Origin: Plectonema cf. radiosum LEGE 06105
Lineage (GTDB): Bacteria > Cyanobacteriota > Cyanobacteriia > Cyanobacteriales > Nostocaceae
NCBI RefSeq assembly: GCF_015207665.1
Contig: NZ_JADEWL010000011.1
Span: 1-64,000 of the forward strand
Reading direction: 5' to 3'
Length of the DNA: 64,000 nucleotides
Part shown: in pieces, positions 55,943-63,431 of the stretch
How the letters are laid out: each line of letters begins with the position of its first letter
How positions within the stretch are numbered: position 1 is the first letter of the stretch
Translations under genes and position numbers: made by a program
The notes under the pieces: generated by a model
The model's database searches: none
Told to the model about the DNA's origin: nothing
Seen by the model: only the letters and a program-made list of their open reading frames with translations

Positions 55943-56551
55943 AAAATTCTTCGCAGTATGATGAACAATATCAAATGCAAAACGTTCTTTTGATTTAGTT
56001 TCACCGTATAAATTAAAAGTTACAGTTGGTTCCTCACTGATTGCTTCTACACTATGAATTGCACCAGGAGCGAAACTAATAATATCGCCAGGATTTAAAA
56101 TAATTTCTGCTGCGGGTTCAATTTTATCTGGATATTCTGCGGTAGGATTTCGCTTCCAAATCGTATTTTTTTCGTTTCCTTTTAATACCGCGACAATTCC
56201 CCAAATTCCATGATTATGGATATTAGATTGCGTTCCTGGTGTAAACGTTACAGTTTGAATTGTAAAAGGAAAACCCAACTCATCATATAAAAGTTTAACA
56301 GAAGTTCCAGTCTTATAATCGGCTTCCGGATGTTGAGTTTTTATCCAATAAGAATTAACCAGCAATCGTCTTACTAGTTGCCTAATTTCTGCTAAATAAA
56401 CGCTTTCATCTGATTCTTTGATTAGAATATCTTCTAGTTGAGTGAGAAACCGATAAAGACGATAATTTTCAGTAATTAAATCCCATATTCTTACAGATTT
56501 GCAAGCTTGATATTCACCATCTGCGGTTACAAGCCAATCTTTTCCTTGCAT
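55940..56551 (-). CDS. Cupin protein, cysteine dioxygenase-like
   Basis: The 203-aa protein has a cupin metal motif FTPGTQSNIHNHGIWGIVAVLKG (~residues 104-126; two His) and a second motif PGDIISFAPGAIHSV (third His), as in cysteine dioxygenase-like enzymes. It may oxidise a small thiol or bind a metal in regulation. It lies within the nif-like cluster between the TPR-like and nitrogenase-associated genes. Substrate unknown. Confidence 0.8.
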   Translation of the reverse strand: MQGKDWLVTADGEYQACKSVRIWDLITENYRLYRFLTQLEDILIKESDESVYLAEIRQLVRRLLVNSYWIKTQHPEADYKTGTSVKLLYDELGFPFTIQTVTFTPGTQSNIHNHGIWGIVAVLKGNEKNTIWKRNPTAEYPDKIEPAAEIILNPGDIISFAPGAIHSVEAISEEPTVTFNLYGETKSKERFAFDIVHHTAKNF

Positions 56552-56642
56552 AAATCAGTTAACAGTTATCAGTTATCAGTGAAGAATATTCAATATATAA
56601 ATTCATCTTAATTTTTCATTTCTCACTTTTGTCCTCAATAAT

Positions 56643-56663
56643 AGACGTAGCAATGCTACGTCT
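56643..56663. repeat. Dispersed palindrome AGACGTAGC...GCTACGTCT
   Basis: Nine-base perfect arms flank AAT. It lies between the cupin and TPR-like genes. Confidence 0.85.
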
Positions 56664-56684
56664 CTACAACAAACTCCTAACTTT

Positions 56685-57164
56685 TCATTCCTCTTCTTCT
56701 GGTGGACGTGTTAAAATATCAAACAATATGCCAGTGCCAAAGTCGTTTTTATCATCTATTTCTTTTACTTTATTACATATATTTTTAGCTTCTTCTGCTT
56801 TTCCTAAAATAGCTAAAATTAATCCTGTACCAGCATAAGAATTTAAATATAACCGAATAATTTGTTCTTCTTTACGTTTAATAAGTACTGGTTTTAATTG
56901 TTGCCAATCATCCGGTAAGTTCTCGATTGTTTTAACTTGATTTATTACTTTATTAGCTGTTTCTAGCGCCATTTGATAGTTTTGTTTGTAATAAAAATAT
57001 CTATAAGCTGAGATTAAAACGTCTAGATTATTTTCTGTTTTAGCTAAAGCTTGATTAATATATTTTTCTGACTCTGAAGTATTTTCCCAATTGTCTGCGG
57101 CTAATATCAATAACTGTTTGACATCTTCGGGTACCTGGTACCAGGAGAATTCTTTGTTTTGCAT
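56685..57164 (-). CDS. TPR-like protein in the nif/cox neighbourhood
   Basis: The 159-aa all-helical protein shows TPR-like helix pairs (SESEKYINQALAKTENNLDVLISAYRYFYYKQNYQMALETANKVI; GLILAILGKAEEAKNICNKVKEI) and an acidic end. Similar proteins occur beside nif genes in cyanobacteria as far as I recall. It probably mediates protein contacts. Function unknown. Confidence 0.7.
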   Translation of the reverse strand: MQNKEFSWYQVPEDVKQLLILAADNWENTSESEKYINQALAKTENNLDVLISAYRYFYYKQNYQMALETANKVINQVKTIENLPDDWQQLKPVLIKRKEEQIIRLYLNSYAGTGLILAILGKAEEAKNICNKVKEIDDKNDFGTGILFDILTRPPEEEE

Positions 57165-57176
57165 GGTTTTTTAGTC

Positions 57177-57388
57177 GTAATAGGTAATAGGTAATGGGTA
57201 ATGGGTAATGGGTAATGGGTATGAATAACTGTGAGCAATAAATTTATTACTTCTTACGAATTACATAGATTAACTCTTTCCTAATTCCCCATTTTAATCA
57301 AGGATTAAAAAAGCTTACACGGATTTTTATTACCAATCCCCAATTACCAATTACCAATCCCCAATTACCAATTCCCAATTCCCAATTT
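57177..57388. repeat. Heptamer repeat blocks before the TPR-like gene
   Basis: GGTAATG heptamers (about 57180-57220) and AATTCCC/AATTACC heptamers (about 57333-57384) flank an AT-rich spacer. No gene. Confidence 0.8.
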
Positions 57389-57979
57389 TCAAAATTTGGT
57401 AAGAATATAAAGTAGTGTGAAGAGTATAATCCAGATGATATCTACAAAGTGCCAGTAGATTTCTGCCATCTCGATTCCGGTGTGTTTGTGTTCGTTATAA
57501 TGTCCGGGACGACGGGAGCGCCACAATACACCTAAAATTAATAGGACTCCGATAAATACGTGTAAACCGTGGAATCCTGTCATGAGGTAAAAACAGTTCG
57601 AGAATAAATTGGTACTCAATCCATACCCTAAAGTCAGATACTCATAAACTTGACCGAGTAAAAAAATTACTCCCATGATTGCAGTAATTCTGTACCATTT
57701 CCGCATTCCTTGAACATCATTCTTTTTAATTGCAGAATCGCCGAAATGAATCACGAAACTGCTGGATACTAGAATGATGGTGTTAATAGTCGGTAACAAT
57801 AACTCTACCTCGGTTCCTTCAGGAGGCCAAGTTTGAGTAGTTCCACGATAGAACAAGTAAGTAGCAAAAAATCCGCCAAACATCAAGGATTCTGAAATTA
57901 GGAAAGTTATTAATCCTAAAACTCGTAAATCTGCGTGTTCTTCATGGTGTGCTGGACTTTTTTCTGTTGCGATCGCCAT
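57389..57979 (-). CDS. coxC: Cytochrome c oxidase subunit III
   Basis: The 196-aa protein has five membrane helices and the subunit III motifs SESLMFGGFFATYLFYRG, MTGFHGLHVFIGVLLILGVLW and the terminal EMAEIYWHFVDIIWIILFTLLYI. It is the third subunit of an aa3-type heme-copper oxidase in the respiratory membranes. It follows coxA after 182 bp that hold heptamer and TGTCC repeats. Its start overlaps a HIP1 site. Length is normal for cyanobacterial CoxC. Confidence 0.95.
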   Translation of the reverse strand: MAIATEKSPAHHEEHADLRVLGLITFLISESLMFGGFFATYLFYRGTTQTWPPEGTEVELLLPTINTIILVSSSFVIHFGDSAIKKNDVQGMRKWYRITAIMGVIFLLGQVYEYLTLGYGLSTNLFSNCFYLMTGFHGLHVFIGVLLILGVLWRSRRPGHYNEHKHTGIEMAEIYWHFVDIIWIILFTLLYILTKF

Positions 57980-58161
57980 TTTTTATCACCTGTTAAATTT
58001 TGGATTTTATTGGATTTTAGATTTTTAGATTATCCCTACATACAAATGAATTGGCTCGGATGCTGAGATGATTACCTTCTTGATTAATCACAGCTTGGAT
58101 AAATCCAAATATGTCCTATCGGACACGCTTCGCTAACGCAAATCTAAAATCCAAAATTGAT

Positions 58162-58902
58162 TTAAGCAGTTGCTTCTGCTTCTGTTGAGGTTGTTAAAGG
58201 TTCACCTTCTGTCACCACACCGTAATCGTAAGGGCCGTGAGTAACAATAGGTAATTGTTCCCAGTTTTCAATAGCAGGTGGAGAAGAGGTTGTCCATTCC
58301 AATGTCAAAGCATTCCAAGGATTATCACCGGCTTTTGCACCAGCATTCCAACTCCAAAGAATATTCAGAGTGAACGGAATTACCGATATTGCTAATAGAT
58401 AAGCACCGTAGGTACAAAGCTGATTGATAGCCTCAAATTGCGGATCGTACATGGCAACTCGACGCGGCATTCCTTGTAAACCCAGTTCGTGCATGGGTAG
58501 GAAGGTTAAATTGGTGCCGATAAAGGTGAGGACAAAGTGAATTTTACCCAAGGTTTCATTCATCATCCTTCCCGTCATTTTAGGGAACCAATGGTAAATC
58601 GCAGCATAAATACCAAATACAGAACCGCCAAATAAGACGTAGTGGAAGTGCGCGACTACATAATAAGTATCGTGAACGTGTCCGTCAAATGGTGCGGTTC
58701 CTAAAGTCACGCCGCCAATACCACCCAAAACGAACATCATTAATAAGCCAATGGCAAACAGCATTGCGCTAGTATAGCGGATTTTCCCTTGCCAAAGAGT
58801 TGCTACCCAACTAAATATTTTAATTCCTGTAGGAACAGCAACTATCAGGGTGGAGATGGTAAAAAACATCCGCATCCAACCGGGAGTACCGCTGGTAAAC
58901 AT
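58162..58902 (-). CDS. coxA: coxA 3' segment (cytochrome c oxidase subunit I, C-terminal 45%)
   Basis: The frame opens inside the 15-bp repeat at MFTSGTPGWMRMFFTISTLI. It covers helices VII-XII of subunit I, including HDTYYVVAHFHYVLFGG, whose two His (394 and 396 in the rebuilt protein) bind heme a3 and heme a. By itself it cannot be functional: it has no start signal of its own and lacks helices I-VI. Joined to the 5' segment by recombination between the 15-bp repeats it completes a 555-residue CoxA. It ends TEAEATA before the TAA and is otherwise intact. Confidence 0.95.
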   Translation of the reverse strand: MFTSGTPGWMRMFFTISTLIVAVPTGIKIFSWVATLWQGKIRYTSAMLFAIGLLMMFVLGGIGGVTLGTAPFDGHVHDTYYVVAHFHYVLFGGSVFGIYAAIYHWFPKMTGRMMNETLGKIHFVLTFIGTNLTFLPMHELGLQGMPRRVAMYDPQFEAINQLCTYGAYLLAISVIPFTLNILWSWNAGAKAGDNPWNALTLEWTTSSPPAIENWEQLPIVTHGPYDYGVVTEGEPLTTSTEAEATA

Positions 58903-58911
58903 ATGATGAAC
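58897..58911. repeat. Attachment core, left copy (AAACATATGATGAAC)
   Basis: Fifteen bases identical to 60794-60808. Flanking bases differ on both sides (T before and A after here; G before and C after in the other), which fixes the core length. On the minus strand it encodes VHHMF. Confidence 0.95.
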
Positions 58912-59173
58912 AGTTAAAATCTTTAATTAGCAAAAGTTCAACGTCTATTTTTAAAACTATTCTCTATATATTCCTTAAGTTTATATTTCAATGTTGTCTG
59001 TTCTCAGTTAAATAACGTTACTAATTGATGATTTGATTCACTATTTATTCCTTATAAATAGATATTATTTGTGTTCTGTATTAATATAAACAAAAAATCT
59101 GAAAATTATGATTGTTTTCAAGCCTTGTATAGTATATTTTAGAAGATTACGGATTTAAAAACCGCAGAGACAA

Positions 59174-59214
59174 GACAGTGCGTTGCGGGGGTTCCCCCCG
59201 TTGTAGCAACTGTC
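59174..59214. repeat. Nested hairpin inside the coxA element
   Basis: GACAGT (59174-59179) pairs with ACTGTC (59209-59214). Within it lie GTTGC/GCAAC and GGGGG/CCCCC. It follows the recombinase gene and may act as its terminator or be a dispersed palindromic repeat. The remaining ~330 bp between the left core and the recombinase gene show no gene. Confidence 0.6.
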
Positions 59215-59284
59215 GCGCTGAGAGCGCAAAGAAAAGATAAGAGAGAGGAAACTTTAGAACGGGAAGGGAATAGTTTGATGTTGG

Positions 59285-60679
59285 TTATATAATAATTTTA
59301 TTTAACTTATATTTTTCTAGTTCTAAAGTCAGAGATTCTACTTTCTTCTGTAAAGAAATATTTTTTTCTTGAAGCATTTCCATTTCTTGTTTTTCATTTA
59401 AAGCTGTATTCATGGCTTTCTTACGATTTTCTAAGGAAAACCATCTTTGATAAACTTTAGTGTGCATTTCGATAGAATGCCCTAAATTATCTGCTGCTGC
59501 TTTAAGAGGTATCCCTTGTAAATGCGCTCTGATAGCACAAGCATGGCGTAAATCATAAGGCTTAAATTCTAACCCAATTCTTTTAAACCATTGTGAATTT
59601 TTATCTACTATAATAGTCAATTGTGAAAAAGATTTTATTTTATCAGTTCTTTGTTTAAGCATTTCCAGTGCTTTTTTACTTTTTAAATCAAATAGTTCAA
59701 TCCATTCTGGCATAAAGGGTAATACTTCTCTGGCTCCAGTTTTATTGTCATTATGAACTTTCCAAGTATTATCTTTGTTATCTTCACTTATAAACCAATC
59801 AATATCAGGTTGGTTGAATACTTCTCTAGGACGCAATCCGTAATTAGCAATTAAACCGTAAGCCAATCTATATATTAAATAAGTACTGCAATAAGGATTT
59901 TTTTTGTGTTTGTTTAATTCGTAATATTTTTCAAATGTATAAAAACCATCTATAATTACTTTATCTTGGGGAATGTCTCTTTTTTGAGGTATAACAGGAA
60001 GTTTTAACTTTTTCAAGTCAATATCTATTTCTAAATATTTACATATAATACTAGCTACTTTTATCGCTTGAAATCTTTTGCTGCTAGAATCAATTTTGCT
60101 CAATGAAATTTCTATATTGTTTTTATTCACAATTAAATCAGAGTTAAATTCTCTTTTAAAGACTTTTTTGTATTCAGTAAAGGTATGTTCGCTTTTAATA
60201 TCTCTTTTTCTTGTTTTAAAAAAAATATCCTCAAATTTGTCATATATTTCTCCAAAATTTATATCAATATTTTGAGAAGCTTTGCATCCTAAATATTTAT
60301 CATTCCATTCAAAACACTTTCTTGATATTAATCTACTTAATTCATAAGCTTCTTCTTCTGCTGTTTTTAATCCGTCTAGGTTTGCTGGAATATTTAGGGA
60401 TATTTGATACTGCTTTGTTTGTCTACCTTTTATATTCGTATCATTTGGTTTAAGTGGTAGTGTAGCCCGTAACTGTATTGCATTACCTTTCATTGTTAAG
60501 GAAACCTTTGCTTTCATTTCCTTAAGTCGCAAATTAGCTTCTTTTAGTTGTTCTTGTACTTTCATTCTCATATGTGCTTCTTGTTCTTTGGCTGCTTTGT
60601 TTATACCTAAGTAGCTACCGTCTGTAGTTGCTGATGACTTGAAATCTTTAAATGCTTCTTGGTAGATGTCTGCTTTCAT
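59285..60679 (-). CDS. XisA/XisC-type tyrosine recombinase of the coxA element
   Basis: The 464-aa protein has a helical N-terminus, a NAIQLRATLPLKPND segment (~66-80) shared by the heterocyst excisases, a core-binding region and a catalytic domain. The catalytic residues are R283 (YGLRPREVF), K313 (DNKTGAREVL), R378 in PYDLRHACAIRAH, H401 in NLGHS and nucleophile Y410 (HTKVYQRW). Box II has Tyr375 where most family members have His, as I recall for XisA and XisC. Residues ~428-460 form a coiled coil. It lies 72 bp downstream of the truncated coxA stop on the same strand, so it could be transcribed from the cox promoter. Predicted role: excise the element. Confidence 0.9.
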   Translation of the reverse strand: MKADIYQEAFKDFKSSATTDGSYLGINKAAKEQEAHMRMKVQEQLKEANLRLKEMKAKVSLTMKGNAIQLRATLPLKPNDTNIKGRQTKQYQISLNIPANLDGLKTAEEEAYELSRLISRKCFEWNDKYLGCKASQNIDINFGEIYDKFEDIFFKTRKRDIKSEHTFTEYKKVFKREFNSDLIVNKNNIEISLSKIDSSSKRFQAIKVASIICKYLEIDIDLKKLKLPVIPQKRDIPQDKVIIDGFYTFEKYYELNKHKKNPYCSTYLIYRLAYGLIANYGLRPREVFNQPDIDWFISEDNKDNTWKVHNDNKTGAREVLPFMPEWIELFDLKSKKALEMLKQRTDKIKSFSQLTIIVDKNSQWFKRIGLEFKPYDLRHACAIRAHLQGIPLKAAADNLGHSIEMHTKVYQRWFSLENRKKAMNTALNEKQEMEMLQEKNISLQKKVESLTLELEKYKLNKIII

Positions 60680-60751
60680 TTGCTTTGATTCCCTAATTCT
60701 TCCCTAAATATATGTTTCAAGCAAACATTGTTTATTGCTTACAATGTTTAC

Positions 60752-61726
60752 TCAATAATAATTTATGATTATTAAGGAGTTGAAGTCAATCAGAAACATA
60801 TGATGAACCCAAACGAACAAACCCACAACGCAAATTGCTAAACTAGAGTAAGCAATTGCTTTATATCCAAATATTGGTTTACGTGCATGAACCGGAATCA
60901 CTTCGGAAAGAATGCCAAAAATAGGCAGAATCATCAAATAAACTGCCGGATGAGAATAAAACCAGAATAAATGCTGATAAATAACTACATTACCACCTGC
61001 ATCTGGCTTAAAGAAAGAAGTACCGAAGTTGATATCAAATAACAACAATACTAAACCAGCAGCTAGTACTGGTGTAGAAACTAATGCCAATAATGAAGTA
61101 GCTAAAATTGCCCAGCAAAATAAGGGTAATTCATCCCACTTCATCGAAGGAACTTTCATCTTCCAAATGGTAACAACAAAGTTTAACGAACCCAAGATAG
61201 AAGAACTTCCCACCAACACAATGGCAAGAATCCACATACTTTGAGCGGTATTCGCTGTCACCAAACTTAAGGGTGGATAGGCTGTCCAACCTGACTGAGA
61301 ACCACCGAAAAAGAAACTACCTAAAACCAAAGCACCAGCGGGTGGATTTAACCAAAATGCTACAGCATTCAGCTTCGGGAAAGCCATATCCCTAGCACCA
61401 ACCATCAGTGGTATCAAATAGTTACCAAAGCCACCAATCGCACTGGGGACAATCCATAAAAAAATCATGATTGTTCCGTGATTGGTCAGAAAAGCATTAT
61501 ACAAATTGGGGTCGAGTAAATCTGCATCCGGTGTCGCTAATTCGGCACGCATGGCTACAGCCATCAATCCACCGATGAGATAAAAAATAAACGATGTCAC
61601 TAGGTATTGGATACCAATTACCTTGTGGTCTACATTAAACGTGAAATAATGATACCACTTCCATGCTTGGGGATGAGCATGAGTAGCCACTTGAGTTGTA
61701 TTTTGTGGATGTTCTAATTGCGTCAT
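60752..61726 (-). CDS. coxA: coxA 5' segment (cytochrome c oxidase subunit I, N-terminal 56%)
   Basis: From ATG 61726 (MTQLEHPQNTTQ; an earlier in-frame start at 61801 only adds translated repeat sequence) the frame covers helices I-VI and the start of VII. It holds His83 (TNHGTIMIF, heme a), His259 and Tyr263 (YSHPAVY, CuB and crosslink) and His308-His309 (VWVHHMF, CuB). After F311 it runs 13 residues into the element and stops at 60752. Without excision the product lacks the heme-binding helix X and cannot work. It sits 104 bp after coxB. Confidence 0.95.
   Translation of the reverse strand: MTQLEHPQNTTQVATHAHPQAWKWYHYFTFNVDHKVIGIQYLVTSFIFYLIGGLMAVAMRAELATPDADLLDPNLYNAFLTNHGTIMIFLWIVPSAIGGFGNYLIPLMVGARDMAFPKLNAVAFWLNPPAGALVLGSFFFGGSQSGWTAYPPLSLVTANTAQSMWILAIVLVGSSSILGSLNFVVTIWKMKVPSMKWDELPLFCWAILATSLLALVSTPVLAAGLVLLLFDINFGTSFFKPDAGGNVVIYQHLFWFYSHPAVYLMILPIFGILSEVIPVHARKPIFGYKAIAYSSLAICVVGLFVWVHHMFLIDFNSLIIINYY
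60794..60808. repeat. Attachment core, right copy (AAACATATGATGAAC)
   Basis: Second copy of the 15-bp direct repeat, inside the coxA 5' segment at codons 307-311. Confidence 0.95.
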
Positions 61727-61729
61727 TCG

Positions 61730-61762
61730 ATTTTGGATTTTAGATTTTAGATTTTGGATTGA
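61730..61762. repeat. Heptamer repeat (GATTTTG/GATTTTA) between coxB and coxA
   Basis: Several ATTTTGG/ATTTTAG heptamers occupy the coxB-coxA gap directly before the coxA start codon. Confidence 0.8.
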
Positions 61763-61830
61763 GGAGGAGATGATGGGGTTTGGGAGTGAAACAACTATCA
61801 ACTAACCACTAACTCCTAACTATTTACAAT

Positions 61831-62817
61831 TTATTTCTCAATTTGAGCAAGAGTTGTTGAGTTAATACCGATATCGGAACTGTAAGCAGCAAGGTATTCA
61901 GATGGTGATAATTCTACGGAGTTTACTGCAATAATTTTCTCATTATTTTGTTGTGCAATCCGGTTTTCTTGCAACCAACTTTGATATTCTTCGGGAGTCT
62001 CAACGATTACTTGACTCCTCATTGAACCATGATAACCGCCGCACAATTCTGTACAAACTATAGGGTAAGTTCCTAGTCTAGTCGCGACAAATCTCAGTTC
62101 GGTAGCCATACCGGGAATTGCGTCTTGCTTCAAGCGGAATTGCGGTACCCAGAATGAGTGAATTACGTCTGTTGCTGCAATGTTCAATTGTACGTCAGCA
62201 CCAACTGGAACGTGTAACTCACCGGATGTGATGTTATCTTCGGGATAATTAAAAATCCATGCAAATTGCATTCCCGTAACATCTACAGTTACTTCTGCGG
62301 CTTGATTCTGCTGTAGAGGTGAACCTTTAATCCCAATCTTTTGATTGACAAACGGTGCTGTATCTGATGATATGCTCGGAGCTTCGCTAATAGTAGCTGC
62401 AATTGCACTTCCAGAATCAGAATTGTTCTGAGTCTCAATTATTGCAGGATTAGCTGACGGGAATCCTCCCATTTGCTTGTAAACATCGACGCTATAGATA
62501 CCCAAAGCAAAAACTATTATCGTCGGAATTGCAGTCCAAAATATCTCTAAGGGTACATTACCTTCAATGGGTGGCCCGTCTGTATTATCGCCTTTACGTT
62601 GACGAAAATTAATCGCGAAAAACAAGATAGTTCCTTCAACCACCAAAAATAAAGCAATGGCGATCGCGAACATGACATTAAAGAATCCGTCTACTAAAGG
62701 TGCTTGTTCGGATGCTTGTATTGGTAATAGATTATGAGTTTGACTAACCCAGATACCTACAATTGTGACCAAAGCTCCAGCAACTAAAGTTAATAACGAA
62801 ACAGGAATTTGTTGCAT
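61831..62817 (-). CDS. coxB: Cytochrome c oxidase subunit II
   Basis: The 328-aa protein has two N-terminal membrane helices (LLTLVAGALVTIVGIWV; FNVMFAIAIALFLVVEGTILFFA), a third hydrophobic stretch, and the periplasmic CuA domain: HSFWVPQFRLKQDAIPG and the CuA motif CTELCGGYHGSM (~residues 253-264; two Cys, Glu, His, Met). It accepts electrons from cytochrome c or plastocyanin. It heads coxBAC and follows fdxB on the same strand (320-bp gap). Confidence 0.96.
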   Translation of the reverse strand: MQQIPVSLLTLVAGALVTIVGIWVSQTHNLLPIQASEQAPLVDGFFNVMFAIAIALFLVVEGTILFFAINFRQRKGDNTDGPPIEGNVPLEIFWTAIPTIIVFALGIYSVDVYKQMGGFPSANPAIIETQNNSDSGSAIAATISEAPSISSDTAPFVNQKIGIKGSPLQQNQAAEVTVDVTGMQFAWIFNYPEDNITSGELHVPVGADVQLNIAATDVIHSFWVPQFRLKQDAIPGMATELRFVATRLGTYPIVCTELCGGYHGSMRSQVIVETPEEYQSWLQENRIAQQNNEKIIAVNSVELSPSEYLAAYSSDIGINSTTLAQIEK

Positions 62818-63137
62818 AGTGACCTGCTGTATAAAACCGATAGTGTAATCTAATGATGAATGCCGTTGTATGGAATTTTTAATTTACTTATTGCATTCAT
62901 TTTACTTTGCAATACTTGTAGGATTTTTGACAATTGAATAACTATAAATTCTCCAATATATTAATGAGGCTATATTAATCATCAATCTAAATTTGTTCAA
63001 TTTAGACAATTTGAAATTTACAATTTTGTTCTTCTGCGAACTTATTGTTCGCCGGTAGGATATAAGAGATTCCCCTCTACTAATTTATTCACTGCTATTT
63101 ACTAGTTACTCGTCTAGCAAAACTTGATTTTTAACAA
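62818..63137. promoter_or_regulatory. fdxB-coxB gap (320 bp), probable cox promoter region
   Basis: AT-rich, no gene. Its size suggests coxB has its own promoter in addition to possible read-through from fdxB. No defined NtcA or other site was recognised here. Confidence 0.4.
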
Positions 63138-63431
63138 CTAATTGTCTATTGCAACGTGGGTATAGCAGTTTTTTGGACAAATTTTAGAACAAGATTCGCA
63201 ACCAATACAGTTATCTGCTTGAGCAACAACCATTACTTTCTTTTCAATTTCATCGTCGTCTTCGTCTTCGACAAATTCACCTTCTTCGTTCATTGCCATT
63301 AAAGACAATACGTTGTGTCCGCAGACTTTAAAACATCTACCGCAACCGATGCATTTGTCTTTATCAATTTCTTGCACAAATTTGGGTGTCCATGTTTTAC
63401 CACCTGCTGTCAAACCTGTTAGTACTGCCAT
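63138..63431 (-). CDS. fdxB: nif-specific ferredoxin III (2[4Fe-4S])
   Basis: The 97-aa protein has two cluster motifs, [15 protein letters not shown] (~27-41) and [15 protein letters not shown] (~75-89), separated by an acidic loop ([16 protein letters not shown]). The opening [21 protein letters not shown] matches nif-specific ferredoxin III of diazotrophic cyanobacteria. It transfers electrons in nitrogen-fixing cells. Its position ahead of coxBAC marks the operon as a heterocyst/diazotrophy locus. Confidence 0.92.
   Translation of the reverse strand: MAVLTGLTAGGKTWTPKFVQEIDKDKCIGCGRCFKVCGHNVLSLMAMNEEGEFVEDEDDDEIEKKVMVVAQADNCIGCESCSKICPKNCYTHVAIDN

Larger units (their letters stand above)
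58897..60808 (-). mobile_element. Site-specific recombination element interrupting coxA (1,897 bp)
   Basis: Two identical 15-bp direct repeats, AAACATATGATGAAC at 58897-58911 and 60794-60808, bound the element. Looping out one repeat plus the interior removes 1,897 bp and leaves coxA continuous and in frame (reading F V W V H H M F T S G T P). The only gene inside is a tyrosine recombinase on the coxA strand. This is the layout of the nifD, hupL and related elements that cyanobacteria excise during heterocyst differentiation. Excision in this organism is inferred. Confidence 0.93.

Noticed and set aside
57389-61726. coxA as a simple pseudogene disrupted by an insertion sequence
   Set aside because: Both halves are intact, the flanking repeat is a 15-bp core shared in coding frame, the inner gene is an excisase-type recombinase and not a transposase, and precise excision restores the gene.
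61727-61801. Longer coxA N-terminus starting at 61801
   Set aside because: The extra 25 residues are translated heptamer repeat (SSSIQNLKSKIQNR) and precede the usual MTQLEHPQ start.
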